NCBI GenBank assembly: GCA_027577415.1
Contig: JANBQS010000911.1
Span: 1-10,525 of the forward strand
DNA length: 10,525 nt
Reading direction: 5' to 3'
Source: Coemansia sp. RSA 922
Taxonomy: Eukaryota; Kickxellomycota; Kickxellomycetes; Kickxellales; Kickxellaceae
Shown here piece by piece: positions 1 through 6,848 of this stretch; position 1 is the stretch's first letter, and the number at the start of each line of letters is the position of its first letter. The notes under the pieces were generated by a model. It did not search any database, was not told the DNA's origin, and saw only the letters and a list, made by a program, of their open reading frames with translations. The translations under genes were made by a program, and so were the position numbers.

Positions 1-767
1 GCACTGTTGTCTGCGTTTGTGTTCTGCTTCCTTTTCATGAATATCCTCCAGATATCAACAGTTAATCAGTGTCTAATAGGGCTACTATAAGGAATATGGC
101 TTAGCCAAAGCCACACGCTTTCTTGGTTCCTGAATGTCTGTGTCTGTGCGCTGCTTTAGTATCAGAATAGTTTGTAGATCATTCATAAGATAAAAGTATC
201 ATTACAGCGCTCTGACCCTTCCACAGCAAACCCTAGTGCTTTCTATAAACGAGAATGAGGCTATCATCTGTGGCTGAGAGACTAGAAGCAATGAGAAAGC
301 TGCTGCATTCCATGGGAAAAGCCACTTCCACTTCTTCATCTTCTCGCAGCCAATACTATTGGGGACAGCACCCCCAAACCAGCGCGCAACAGTAATGTTG
401 GTTTCTGAGAATACAAGATCAAATGCATCTCAATGAAAAATTTTCAAGGGTCATTGATTTGATTCTCAAATCCGATTATACATTGTGCCCTTCACCGCGC
501 GCCACGCCGATCTGCATGCATCTTGATAGGTGCGCTACAAGCCACAGTTCATATTTATCACATGCTAAGTGACACCCAGGAGTAGTGAGCATCGTGCCAT
601 TTCCTCGCCACCTCTGCTGGATCTCCTGTGGTAGCCAGTCTATGACTGATACCGTAGTAGGAATTCACCCAGCATTATTATCGTATAGATATAGGATACC
701 AAAGGCACATGCTACAAGGCATGCATTGCAAGTGTGAGTTTGGCGGTTACCTCCAACAGCATTGCCT

Positions 768-787
768 TTGCCAAGAGGCAATGACGA
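768..787. repeat. 20-nt perfect direct repeat, copy 1
   Basis: This copy reads TTGCCAAGAGGCAATGACGA and is identical to 1195-1214, 427 bp away. Inside it TTGCC and GGCAA form a 5-bp inverted repeat around AAGA, so each copy could fold into a small hairpin. In copy 1 the flanking bases add a second ATTGCC on the left (762-766). The function is unknown. Confidence 0.6.
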
Positions 788-933
788 TGTGATGTGACTG
801 TTTTATTCCCAAGTGGGGCAGTTAATTCTATGGACGATTCTAATAACAAAAATTAGTTCAGCGTACTCGGCGCGAAAATATCAACACCCAGTCCCTGTGG
901 CCATATGAAAAATAATTTCCATTCGCGGTTTCC

Positions 934-1224
934 CTATGAGGCCGAAACGCCCATTGTGATTTGAACCTGCGCCGCTCTTGAGAATAATCGGAATTCATCC
1001 TCCCTATGTTTCCAAGTTCGGGGCCATTTTGGCACCCCGTCGTCCAGTCCTTCTACTGTTTGCGGTTGGTCCTCGCGCATCCTCTTCCTCCTTGCTTCTG
1101 GCAATATTCCTGAGTCCCTCTCCCGCTCGATCTGACAGTTATTTCTATGTTCCCATCTAGCCCGTTCATAATGTAGTCTTTCCCTATATGCCGCTTGCCA
1201 AGAGGCAATGACGACATTCAGCAT
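934..1224 (-). other. Weak open reading frame, unrecognised charged protein
   Basis: This minus-strand frame runs 96 codons from an ATG at 1224 to a TAG at 934-936. The product is rich in Arg and Glu, with motifs such as RERLHYERARWEH and PEARRKRMRED, and would be hydrophilic and partly helical. I do not recognise it. It has no signal peptide, no membrane segment and no known motif. Its 5' end is next to the decayed fragments at 1349-1875 on the same strand, so it may belong to the same relic or be a chance frame. No splice sites clearly join it to anything. Confidence 0.2.
1195..1214. repeat. 20-nt perfect direct repeat, copy 2
   Basis: This is the second exact copy of the 20-nt element at 768-787, in the same orientation. 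It lies at the 5' end of the weak minus-strand open frame. I could not tell whether it is a dispersed-repeat fragment, a duplication footprint or a binding site. Confidence 0.6.
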
Positions 1225-1348
1225 CAATGCTCATATCGTCCTCTCAGAAGTACAAGTGGCGATAGACAATGTGTTTCATTAGACATACGTGTAAAAGAGC
1301 AATATCAGCAAAAACGTCGGATCTTGTGTACGAGGAAACACAGAGCAC

Positions 1349-1875
1349 CTATGCGCTCTGTCGTGACCTTGATACCACATATTTTGTAGGCCACATTGCA
1401 ACTGCATCTTGCTTGTCAGACAAACTGCTTTTATCCTCGAATTCAATGTTCATGTCTGTCACCGAGCAGATTACTGCCTTGGCGTCGAGGATATCGCTCC
1501 CAAACAGGCCGACAGAGTGAGAGAACAGACGTTTATTGATCCTTGTAAATAAAAACATCCCCGAACGACTTGCACTGTAGGTAGTGTTATCATGCGAACC
1601 AAGCCTTGCGCTTGCATGGTGTTGCCATTACGCATTTGGATGACAGCCTTGACTACGCCATCCAAGTATTTGCTCCAACCGCATTGGCACTATTGGCTTC
1701 AGAGTCTTGCTAGAGCGATATGCTGCCAGAATAGCTTGGAACTCTTGAACTAGACATTCCTGATCTATTTAATATCAAACGGGTTGAGTGTTTCTTGCTT
1801 CCAAAGATTCTCAACTACATCCGCTGCTAGGAATTTAATGGCAAAGACAAGCGCTTTCTCAGTAACGTAATTACC
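1349..1875 (-). pseudogene. Decayed coding relic, unknown family
   Basis: Four successive minus-strand fragments read as protein-like sequence but switch frame at short intervals. 1875-1765 gives 36 residues (including EKALVFAIKFLAADVVENLW) and ends at TAG. 1762-1628 gives 44 residues (including LVQEFQAILAAYRSSK). About 1680-1471 includes YLDGVVKAVIQMRNGNTMQ. 1558-1349 includes GSDILDAKAVICSVTD. The junctions are too short to be introns: 5 nt lies between the first and second fragments, and the others overlap. Frameshift decay of one ancestral gene or transposon protein is therefore the simplest reading. I do not recognise the family. That the fragments belong together is an inference from adjacency, strand and composition; no homology search was possible. 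Confidence 0.38.
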
Positions 1876-2084
1876 TTAACACATGCTGTGGACATGCTGG
1901 ACAGTCACCTAGCCTAGAGCACTTTACCCGGGTGGGCATTCCAACAACTCGGGCGGCAATAAACACACCGATCGACATCTAGGCTTGCCAAGAATATCTG
2001 CTGCACTATTAAACTATTGCTGATATTTTTCTTGGGCCACTTGCAACATTGCTTGCAGTATATTCGATTCGCGCTAAATAGTAA
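1876..2084. other. 3' flank of the secreted-protein gene; no gene seen
   Basis: No open frame of note is present. A minus-strand stretch around 1990-2070 reads as about 20 residues up to a TAG (REANI-like start, then QAMLQVAQEKYQQ). This could be a further fragment of the neighbouring relic but is too short to support. Confidence 0.4.
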
Positions 2085-2090
2085 TTTATT
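2085..2090 (-). terminator. AATAAA poly(A) signal for the repeat-protein gene
   Basis: The minus strand reads AATAAA here, about 86 nt past the TAA-type end of the coding region at 2176, inside an A/T-rich stretch. This is the normal place and sequence for a eukaryotic cleavage and polyadenylation signal. The actual cleavage site was not determined. Confidence 0.5.
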
Positions 2091-2175
2091 TCAATGTTAA
2101 TCGCCAAAAACTGGGCTTCTCCGGGCTACTAGTAGACCACAAATAACAATATAGCCTCTTTCTCTAATGCGAGAG

Positions 2176-4179
2176 TTACTGGACAGCAATGAACTTGACC
2201 TTTGCAGCCTCAGCAGGCTTTGGCACACGCCTGTTCATCACGCGGTGAATGCGCCTGCGGATGCGCCTGGGCACATTAGGCCGAGCGCGGCCACCGTATG
2301 GAGGAGGAGGAACGGCGGAGTGCTTGCCCGTGCACGAAGATGATGCGTGCGGAGCGGGAGTAGTCGGAGCGGGAGTTGTCTCGGCCGTTGGCGACGCCGA
2401 GCTAGCATAGCCACCCGCCTTTGAGCTCGATGCAGACGACTCGCAGGTACTAGCCGACGAGGAGGGTGCAGGAGCAGGAGCCGAGTAACCAGCTGGAGCT
2501 GGGGTCGTAGGCGCAGCACTCGAGTAGCCAGCCGGGGCAGCAGTAGTCGGCGCAGCAGTAGTCGGCGCAGCAGTTGTAGGCGCAGCAGTTGTAGGTGCAG
2601 CAGTCGAGTACGTTGCTGGTGCATTAGAAGACGAGCTCACAGGCGCAGCACTCGAGTAGCCAGCGCTCTCAGAAGCCGGGGAGCTCGAAGGAGCGGCAGA
2701 CGAGCTCGAGGGAGCAGCCGAGCTGCTGGAGTAGGCAGCCGGTGCACTAGTCGTCGGGGCGGCAGACGAGCTCGAAGGAGCACTAGAAGGCGTAGTAGGC
2801 GCAGGGGTGGTGGGTACTACTGGGGAGTTCGAATAGCCGGCTGGTGCGCTAGTCGAAGAGGTGGGCGCAGCAGAGGTGGTAGAGGGCGCAGCAGAGGTGG
2901 TAGTGGGCTCGACTGGGGAGTTTGAATAGCCGGCTGGTGCACTAGTCGTCGGGGCGGCTGACGAGCTCGAAGGAGCACTGGAAGGCGTAGTGGGTGCAGA
3001 GGTGGTGGGGGCTACAGGAGAGGTCGAGTAGCTGGCGGGGGCGCTGGTCGTAGGAGCAGCAGACGAGCTCGAAGGAGCACTGGTCGTAGGGGCAGCAGAC
3101 GAGCTCGATGGAGCGCTGGTGGACGGCGTAGTGGGTACAGGGGTGGTGGGGGCTACGGGAGAAGTCGAGTAGCTGGCGGGGGCGCTGGTCGTCGGGGCAG
3201 CAGACGAGCTCGAAGGAGCACTGGTCGTAGGGGCAGCAGACGAGCTTGAAGGAGCGCTGGTGGACGACGAGGGTGCAGCAGAGGTGGTGGGTGCTACTGG
3301 GGAAGTCGAATAGCTGGCGGGAGCGCTTGTCGTCGGAGCGGCAGACGAGCTGGAAGGAGCAGCCGAGGAGCTTGAGGGAGCAGCAGACGAGCTCGAGTAA
3401 CCAGCTGGTGCGCTAGTAGAGGCTGATGATGGAGCGGCGCTAGAGTTGGATCCATAGGCATTGCTCGCGGGAGGCGTAGCGGGGGGAGTTGGGTCAGTTA
3501 TAATGGTCGGGGAGATCGCAGACGAAGAGTAAGCAGCACCGCCCGTGGAGTACTTGACCGAGTTAGTAGGCCCGGCTGAAGAACAAGAGTGCGGAGGAGA
3601 GACAGGAGGCGTAGGAGGGGTGTTCGCGTACTTGATCACTGGCGGAGGAGAGGCAGGGTAAATGGGCACAAGCGACTCCTCACTAGACTCAGGAGCCGCC
3701 GACGAATACACAGGAGGTGCAGCCGACGAATACGCAGGAGGTGCAGCTGATGAGTACGCAGGAGCGGCGGCAGAGGAGTATGCAGGAGTGACTGCTGCGT
3801 ACGTGGGATAAGGCGACGGCTCTGCAGTAGTGGGCTCCTCAGAAGAGGATGCCTGGCTAGCGCCGTATGCCGCTGGCGACGATTCGGCTGAGCTCGCTGC
3901 ACTGCTCTCTTCGACCGCGCTGTAGCTATCAGCATAGACATCGGACGAAGGGCTATCAGCCTCATAACCGACGCTGGTGGTAATGTCTTCGGTGGTGTCA
4001 AAGTAATCGTGCGACTCGGAGCTCGATGCATATTGATTCCCGGCGCGGATCACCTCGCTTGCGTGCTCAGGTGCGGGGGCCTTGAAGGCATTGACCTCGG
4101 CAGACACGGGCTCGGCTTTGGCCGAACCGGCCACCGCGATAAGTGCAATCAAGACAGTGACAGAGAAGGTAGTCTTCAT
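2176..4179 (-). CDS. Secreted Ser/Ala/Pro/Thr-rich mucin-like repeat protein
   Basis: The single exon encodes 667 residues. I chose the ATG at 4179 because it begins a clear secretion signal: MKTT, a hydrophobic core at residues 5-18, and an A-K-A cleavage site after residue 22. The open frame continues upstream to 4533, but that part has microsatellite-encoded tyrosines and no coding character. Residues 23-130 are acidic and Ser-rich. About 130-163 holds four YSSAAP repeats. About 260-550 is a Ser/Ala/Pro/Thr repeat region suited to dense O-glycosylation. The last 37 residues (631-667) are strongly basic, with RRIRRRIHR and NRR, after PPPPYGG. There are only three cysteines in the mature protein (199, 579, 616). 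There is no GPI-anchor signal: the end (KVKFIAVQ) is short and not preceded by an omega site. It is likely a secreted or wall-bound structural protein. The exact role and family are unknown; the composition resembles fungal wall mucins and adhesins but no ligand-binding domain is visible. Confidence 0.85.
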   Translation of the reverse strand: MKTTFSVTVLIALIAVAGSAKAEPVSAEVNAFKAPAPEHASEVIRAGNQYASSSESHDYFDTTEDITTSVGYEADSPSSDVYADSYSAVEESSAASSAESSPAAYGASQASSSEEPTTAEPSPYPTYAAVTPAYSSAAAPAYSSAAPPAYSSAAPPVYSSAAPESSEESLVPIYPASPPPVIKYANTPPTPPVSPPHSCSSAGPTNSVKYSTGGAAYSSSAISPTIITDPTPPATPPASNAYGSNSSAAPSSASTSAPAGYSSSSAAPSSSSAAPSSSSAAPTTSAPASYSTSPVAPTTSAAPSSSTSAPSSSSAAPTTSAPSSSSAAPTTSAPASYSTSPVAPTTPVPTTPSTSAPSSSSAAPTTSAPSSSSAAPTTSAPASYSTSPVAPTTSAPTTPSSAPSSSSAAPTTSAPAGYSNSPVEPTTTSAAPSTTSAAPTSSTSAPAGYSNSPVVPTTPAPTTPSSAPSSSSAAPTTSAPAAYSSSSAAPSSSSAAPSSSPASESAGYSSAAPVSSSSNAPATYSTAAPTTAAPTTAAPTTAAPTTAAPAGYSSAAPTTPAPAGYSAPAPAPSSSASTCESSASSSKAGGYASSASPTAETTPAPTTPAPHASSSCTGKHSAVPPPPYGGRARPNVPRRIRRRIHRVMNRRVPKPAEAAKVKFIAVQ
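2533..2601 (-). repeat. 15-bp tandem repeat encoding AAPTT
   Basis: About 4.6 copies of a 15-bp unit sit in frame in the repeat-protein gene and encode AAPTT repeats near residues 527-549. The unit length is a multiple of three, so copy-number change would keep the frame. Confidence 0.8.
2737..3315 (-). repeat. In-frame minisatellite of 93-141 bp units
   Basis: Five consecutive units begin with SYS or GYS followed by T/NSPV and PTT. They cover 3315-3175 (141 bp), 3174-3034 (141 bp), 3033-2932 (102 bp), 2931-2839 (93 bp) and 2838-2737 (102 bp). Less regular copies flank the array (3402-3316 and 2736-2662). The two 47-residue units differ at few positions, pointing to recent duplication. The shorter units look like the same repeat with one SAPSSSSAAPTT block removed. 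Every unit is a multiple of three. Confidence 0.8.
3691..3785 (-). repeat. 24-bp tandem repeat encoding YSSAAPP(A/V)
   Basis: About four copies of an eight-residue motif (AYSSAAPP and variants) lie in the N-terminal third of the repeat protein, around residues 133-163. Each begins with Tyr, as do the units of the larger array, so both may derive from one ancestral motif. Confidence 0.7.
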
Positions 4180-4329
4180 TGAGGCAGGTAGTAAATGTTT
4201 AAAGTTGGATGGATGCAATGCGATTAATACACTACTATAGTATGCAAAAATTGCGCTTGTTATGAAAGAAAGAAAAACGCTGGCGAAGGAATCTCGTGCC
4301 GTAGACCGCCTCATTTTCCTCACTTCATC

Positions 4330-4335
4330 TTTATA
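4330..4335 (-). promoter_or_regulatory. Candidate TATA box, repeat-protein gene
   Basis: The minus strand reads TATAAA about 151 nt upstream of the ATG at 4179. That would place transcription start roughly 50-120 nt before the ATG. The match and position are reasonable, but no mapping data exist. Confidence 0.35.
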
Positions 4336-4434
4336 CAACCACGAACACATACAGCTTCCGTAAAAAGCCGAACACGCTTCGCAGCCAAAAAAACTGCGAA
4401 TGTTCGCTGGCCCGAGAACAAGCACTTTTGATAG

Positions 4435-4455
4435 ATAATAATAATAATAATAATA
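4435..4455. repeat. (ATA)7 microsatellite
   Basis: Seven ATA triplets occur in a row, about 260 bp upstream of the repeat-protein ATG. They explain the run of tyrosines in the spurious upstream extension of that frame. Confidence 0.9.
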
Positions 4456-4652
4456 GCATCCAGGGGTGTGTATCTGGGGGAATAGAACAGTGCGGGGGGA
4501 GAGATACACTAACACGAGCGAACCCGATGCCATGCCATTTCAGAGACAAATCACAGCTGTCCTCCTCCATTCCCCGCAAAACAAAAAAATTTCGATGTAG
4601 AGAACCCACGCTCCTACCTAACTCGTGGAGCTCGTACACCAAAACTCCGCCC

Positions 4653-4698
4653 ATTAAATGAAAGTGGGCGGGCAGAAATTAAATGAAGGCGGGCGGGC
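4653..4698. repeat. Twin 21-bp GC-box element at 25-bp spacing
   Basis: Copy 1 (4653-4673) and copy 2 (4678-4698) share ATTAAATGAA followed by a GGGCGGGC core and match at 19 of 21 positions. A half-like CTCCGCCC lies just left, at about 4645-4652. The pair sits about 475-520 bp upstream of the repeat-protein ATG and about 120 bp past the transporter stop. GC-rich cores of this kind are typical binding sites for C2H2 zinc-finger regulators. This assignment is by resemblance only. Confidence 0.5.
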
Positions 4699-4817
4699 TC
4701 AACTAGCTTGCGAGGCTTGACAGTGGAATGACTCCTAATAAATTCACAACACCTAATTTATGATGGCAAAGATTGTCTACTTGACCGCGTGTCCTAGTGG
4801 ATGGGCCTCATCAACCT

Positions 4818-6505
4818 CTATCTGGCGTCTCTGAACGCATTTACAATGTCGTCGATCGTCTCCACAAGTCCAAATCCGCTGACAACCAGCCCAAACGCCA
4901 GTAACAGCGTCAGCCCGGCTAAACTCGGCCTCGAACAGCTCCGCCATCCCTTTAGCTTGATGTAGCACGCAATAGGCGTCAGATAAATCAATACTGGATT
5001 GGTAAGCGCGCCTATCAAGGATATAACGTCATCGAAGAATGGTAGGGCTTCAGATAACGCGAGAATCGCCAGTGCGGTTCCTATCCTAATGGAGAGTCTC
5101 CATATATGCTCGGCCCGTTTGCCCTTGGCACTAATGCCCAAGCCGCTTTCTACCTCTAGTGCCATTTGAACCAAGTATAGCGGACCAGCGAATAGCACAT
5201 GGATGGTGATACAAATGTCTGCCATTGTCGTTGGCCAAACTAAATAGGAATAATATTAAACTTGAACGCAGCACACTTTGGTTAGCAATATCATGTGCCT
5301 TGTTCAAATAAAAAAGCGATACATAATTTAGCCCACACTACGTTTAATTGTTACTTACTCTTTGGAAAGTTTAGCGTGATCGGCGAGAGTGTCTGGCTTC
5401 CGTACGCCCAGTATCCAGTTGTAGCCATGATGACATACAATGCAGCGATCAAGGCAATTGCAGCTCCAAACACCTTGGCAAAGCTTTCTGGCCGCCGCAT
5501 ACCTCCCTCTATATGGGGTACAATAGTGGTTCCAATATAGGCAAACGAGGCCGACGACAATGACATGGCAAACCCGCTTGGAATTGCACCAAAGTGTACT
5601 GCTTGTCCAACATCAAGAGTCGTGCTGCCCACATGTATGCTTCCATTGCGAATCGGGTACATGCACGCCATAGCTATTACAACAACAGTGACGATAAAAG
5701 ATGTTGCCGTTCCAATGATACTGACAAAGAGCGTCTCGCCCAAAGACTTTGCAATAAGTGTAGGTGCGCACATAAATGCTGTAGTGGCCAACATTAATAG
5801 TCTCGGATGAACGTGGACATTTACTTGCGCCAGCATATTCGATATATTGCTTGAGGACAGGATGGCATAGATGCCAACGGTGCCCATGATATTGAGAATG
5901 TTAAATGCGGTGATTGTATAGTATCCAACTTTTCCAAACGCCTCATATCCAATGTCGTGGAATCCAGATATGCGCCCCCCTCCACTACATAACAGAGATA
6001 TAGAGCAAATTAGGTCAATGCAAACTAATCCACCACATGCAATACCACTGTGCTCGGGGATTTATTCCAGCGTACTTACGGCTTGAGATACATGCACTTG
6101 GCCGTGATAATGGAGGTCAAGTAGGCTACGCCCGCGGCAAATACGATAAACACAGTCCCGAACCACCCGCTTTGTCTGAGCGTATAGGCTAACTGAAGCG
6201 ATCCCACCCCGATTGCCAAGCACCTAAAGAGAAACAAGCACAAACGCGGCCTGGATTGAGTATGTGCAACACAAATTGCTAACTAGTCGATAGTAGCAAC
6301 GGTCGTAGACTTACAGAATATTCACAAAGGCGATAAACGACGATCCCTTTTTGTCGACAGAACTATCAGCAAACTCTGTTTCTTTGCCATCTTCTTTGGC
6401 AAAAGACGTTTCGGTAGATGGCTCACTAACGCTCAACAAGGGTGAGCTCAAACTGTACTTGCAGTGTCTCTGAGACGTTGCCACCGATGTGTGCCTGGTA
6501 TCCAT
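4818..6505 (-). CDS. AAAP-family amino-acid transporter (Aa_trans), four exons
   Basis: Joining exons 6505-6315, 6223-6080, 5984-5359 and 5239-4818 gives a clean 460-residue protein. It should be a proton-coupled amino-acid carrier of the AAAP family (Pfam Aa_trans) in the plasma or vacuolar membrane. The substrate cannot be read from the sequence. After a hydrophilic Ser/Thr/Glu-rich cytosolic N-terminus (1-55), about eleven membrane segments follow. The first contains CLAIGVGSLQLAYTL (65-79), the family's small-residue first-helix motif. A second landmark is FAYIGTTIVPHIEGGMRRPE, the family's helix-6 region and M..P loop. The next is WPTTMADI across the last splice junction. The final helix (SLAGLTLLLAFGLVVSG) lies near the C-terminus, which ends FRDAR. 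All three introns restore the frame exactly. An upstream intron may add 20 residues (see 6508-6679). Confidence 0.9.
5240..5358 (-). other. Transporter intron 3 (119 nt)
   Basis: The donor is GTAAGT at 5358 and the acceptor is CCTATTTAG ending at 5240. A likely branch site, TGCTAAC, lies at about 5281-5287, some 41 nt before the acceptor. Splicing joins A to TT to make Ile321 in ...NFPK-I-WPTTM, restoring family-like sequence; without splicing a stop follows at once. Confidence 0.9.
5985..6079 (-). other. Transporter intron 2 (95 nt)
   Basis: The donor is GTAAGT at 6079 and the acceptor is CTGTTATGTAG ending at 5985. A possible branch sequence, CCTAAT, lies near 6010. Splicing joins CC to T to give Pro112, linking CMYLK to GGGRISGFHDIGYEAFG. 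Confidence 0.88.
6224..6314 (-). other. Transporter intron 1 (91 nt)
   Basis: The donor is GTAAGT at 6314 and the acceptor is TTTCTCTTTAG ending at 6224. Splicing joins CT to G to give Leu64 within the first membrane helix (FVNI-L-CLAIGVG). I could not pick a branch site with confidence. Confidence 0.88.
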
Positions 6506-6848
6506 TGCTAAATAAAAAATATGCAATTAATGATATGAAAGCAGCTATTCAATAAATAAAAAAAGAAAGATGTCACTTCTCATATCGTGAGTTAGACTTT
6601 GTGAATAAATTGAAGGCGTGTGCCAAAAAGGAAAAGAAAGGTGTGCCACTAGCTCCATTCACGGTATATTAACACTTACAAACGTGCATACAAATGTTGC
6701 ACCAGAATATCATGCATATAGATATGCAAGGCACCATGTTTGACGACTGCGCCCTCGACTTTAAACACTAAACGGAAATTTAATAAAGTAGGCGACAAAA
6801 AAAAATTAAGTCGCGCAAAAAAAACAACAAAAAGTAAAAGTAAAAAAA
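6506..6848. promoter_or_regulatory. Metallopeptidase 3' end and transporter promoter region
   Basis: This 343-bp gap lies between two minus-strand genes. The side next to the metallopeptidase stop is very T-rich on the minus strand and includes a GCGAC/GTCGC inverted repeat (6792-6796 and 6810-6814) around an A/T loop. I see no AATAAA. A TATA-like TATTAAA (minus strand, 6779-6785) lies about 42 nt upstream of the alternative ATG at 6737. The rest is the candidate upstream exon and intron of the transporter. Confidence 0.45.
6508..6679 (-). other. Candidate extra transporter intron upstream of ATG 6505
   Basis: A GTAAGT donor at 6679, identical to the other three, and a strong T-rich acceptor (TTTTTTATTTAG) ending at 6508 bracket 172 nt just before the ATG. 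If spliced, the upstream exon could simply be 5' leader. However, an ATG at 6737 opens a frame of 19 codons that runs into the donor and continues in frame through a Ser codon into Met1 of the transporter, adding a hydrophobic, Cys-rich 20-residue N-terminus. Both readings are possible; I list the shorter protein because AAAP N-termini are normally hydrophilic. Confidence 0.5.

Larger units (their letters stand above)
1..1348. other. Gene-poor region without a supported gene
   Basis: I find no convincing coding region here on either strand, and no tRNA-like or rRNA-like sequence. The only open frame of any length is a minus-strand one at 934-1224. The same minus-strand frame continues leftwards past single stops as runs of about 27, 46, 26 and 24 codons. 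That is only slightly longer than chance, so it is weak evidence for a decayed gene. The stretch also holds one of two perfect copies of a 20-nt direct repeat at each of 768-787 and 1195-1214. Confidence 0.5.
4180..4817. promoter_or_regulatory. Upstream region of the repeat-protein gene
   Basis: This 638-bp gap separates the transporter stop (4818) from the start of the repeat protein (4179), both on the minus strand. It must hold the transporter 3' end and the repeat-protein promoter. I see a minus-strand TATAAA at 4330-4335, an ATA microsatellite, and a twin GC-box element (listed separately). I see no AATAAA for the transporter. No gene is supported inside; the open frames here are chance or extension frames. 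Confidence 0.55.

Noticed and set aside
2176..2290. GPI-anchor signal at the end of the repeat protein
   Set aside because: The C-terminus is basic and ends in a short KVKFIAVQ without a hydrophobic tail of the needed length.
2533..3402. Regular repeats as a CRISPR array
   Set aside because: The repeats are in frame, encode S/A/P/T motifs continuously and lack unique spacers; the genome is eukaryotic.
2238..4031. Out-of-frame minus-strand frames inside the repeat-protein gene (2238-2624, 3636-4031)
   Set aside because: They are Leu/Arg-rich shadows of the Ser/Ala/Pro repeat codons with no independent start or motif.
4180..4533. Upstream extension of the repeat-protein frame by 118 codons
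   Set aside because: It contains microsatellite-encoded tyrosines and promoter-like sequence, and would bury the clear signal peptide that begins at 4179.
4777..4968. Minus-strand 63-codon frame overlapping the transporter 3' end
   Set aside because: The transporter frame ends naturally at 4818 after a complete last helix. This frame overlaps it without motif or splice support.
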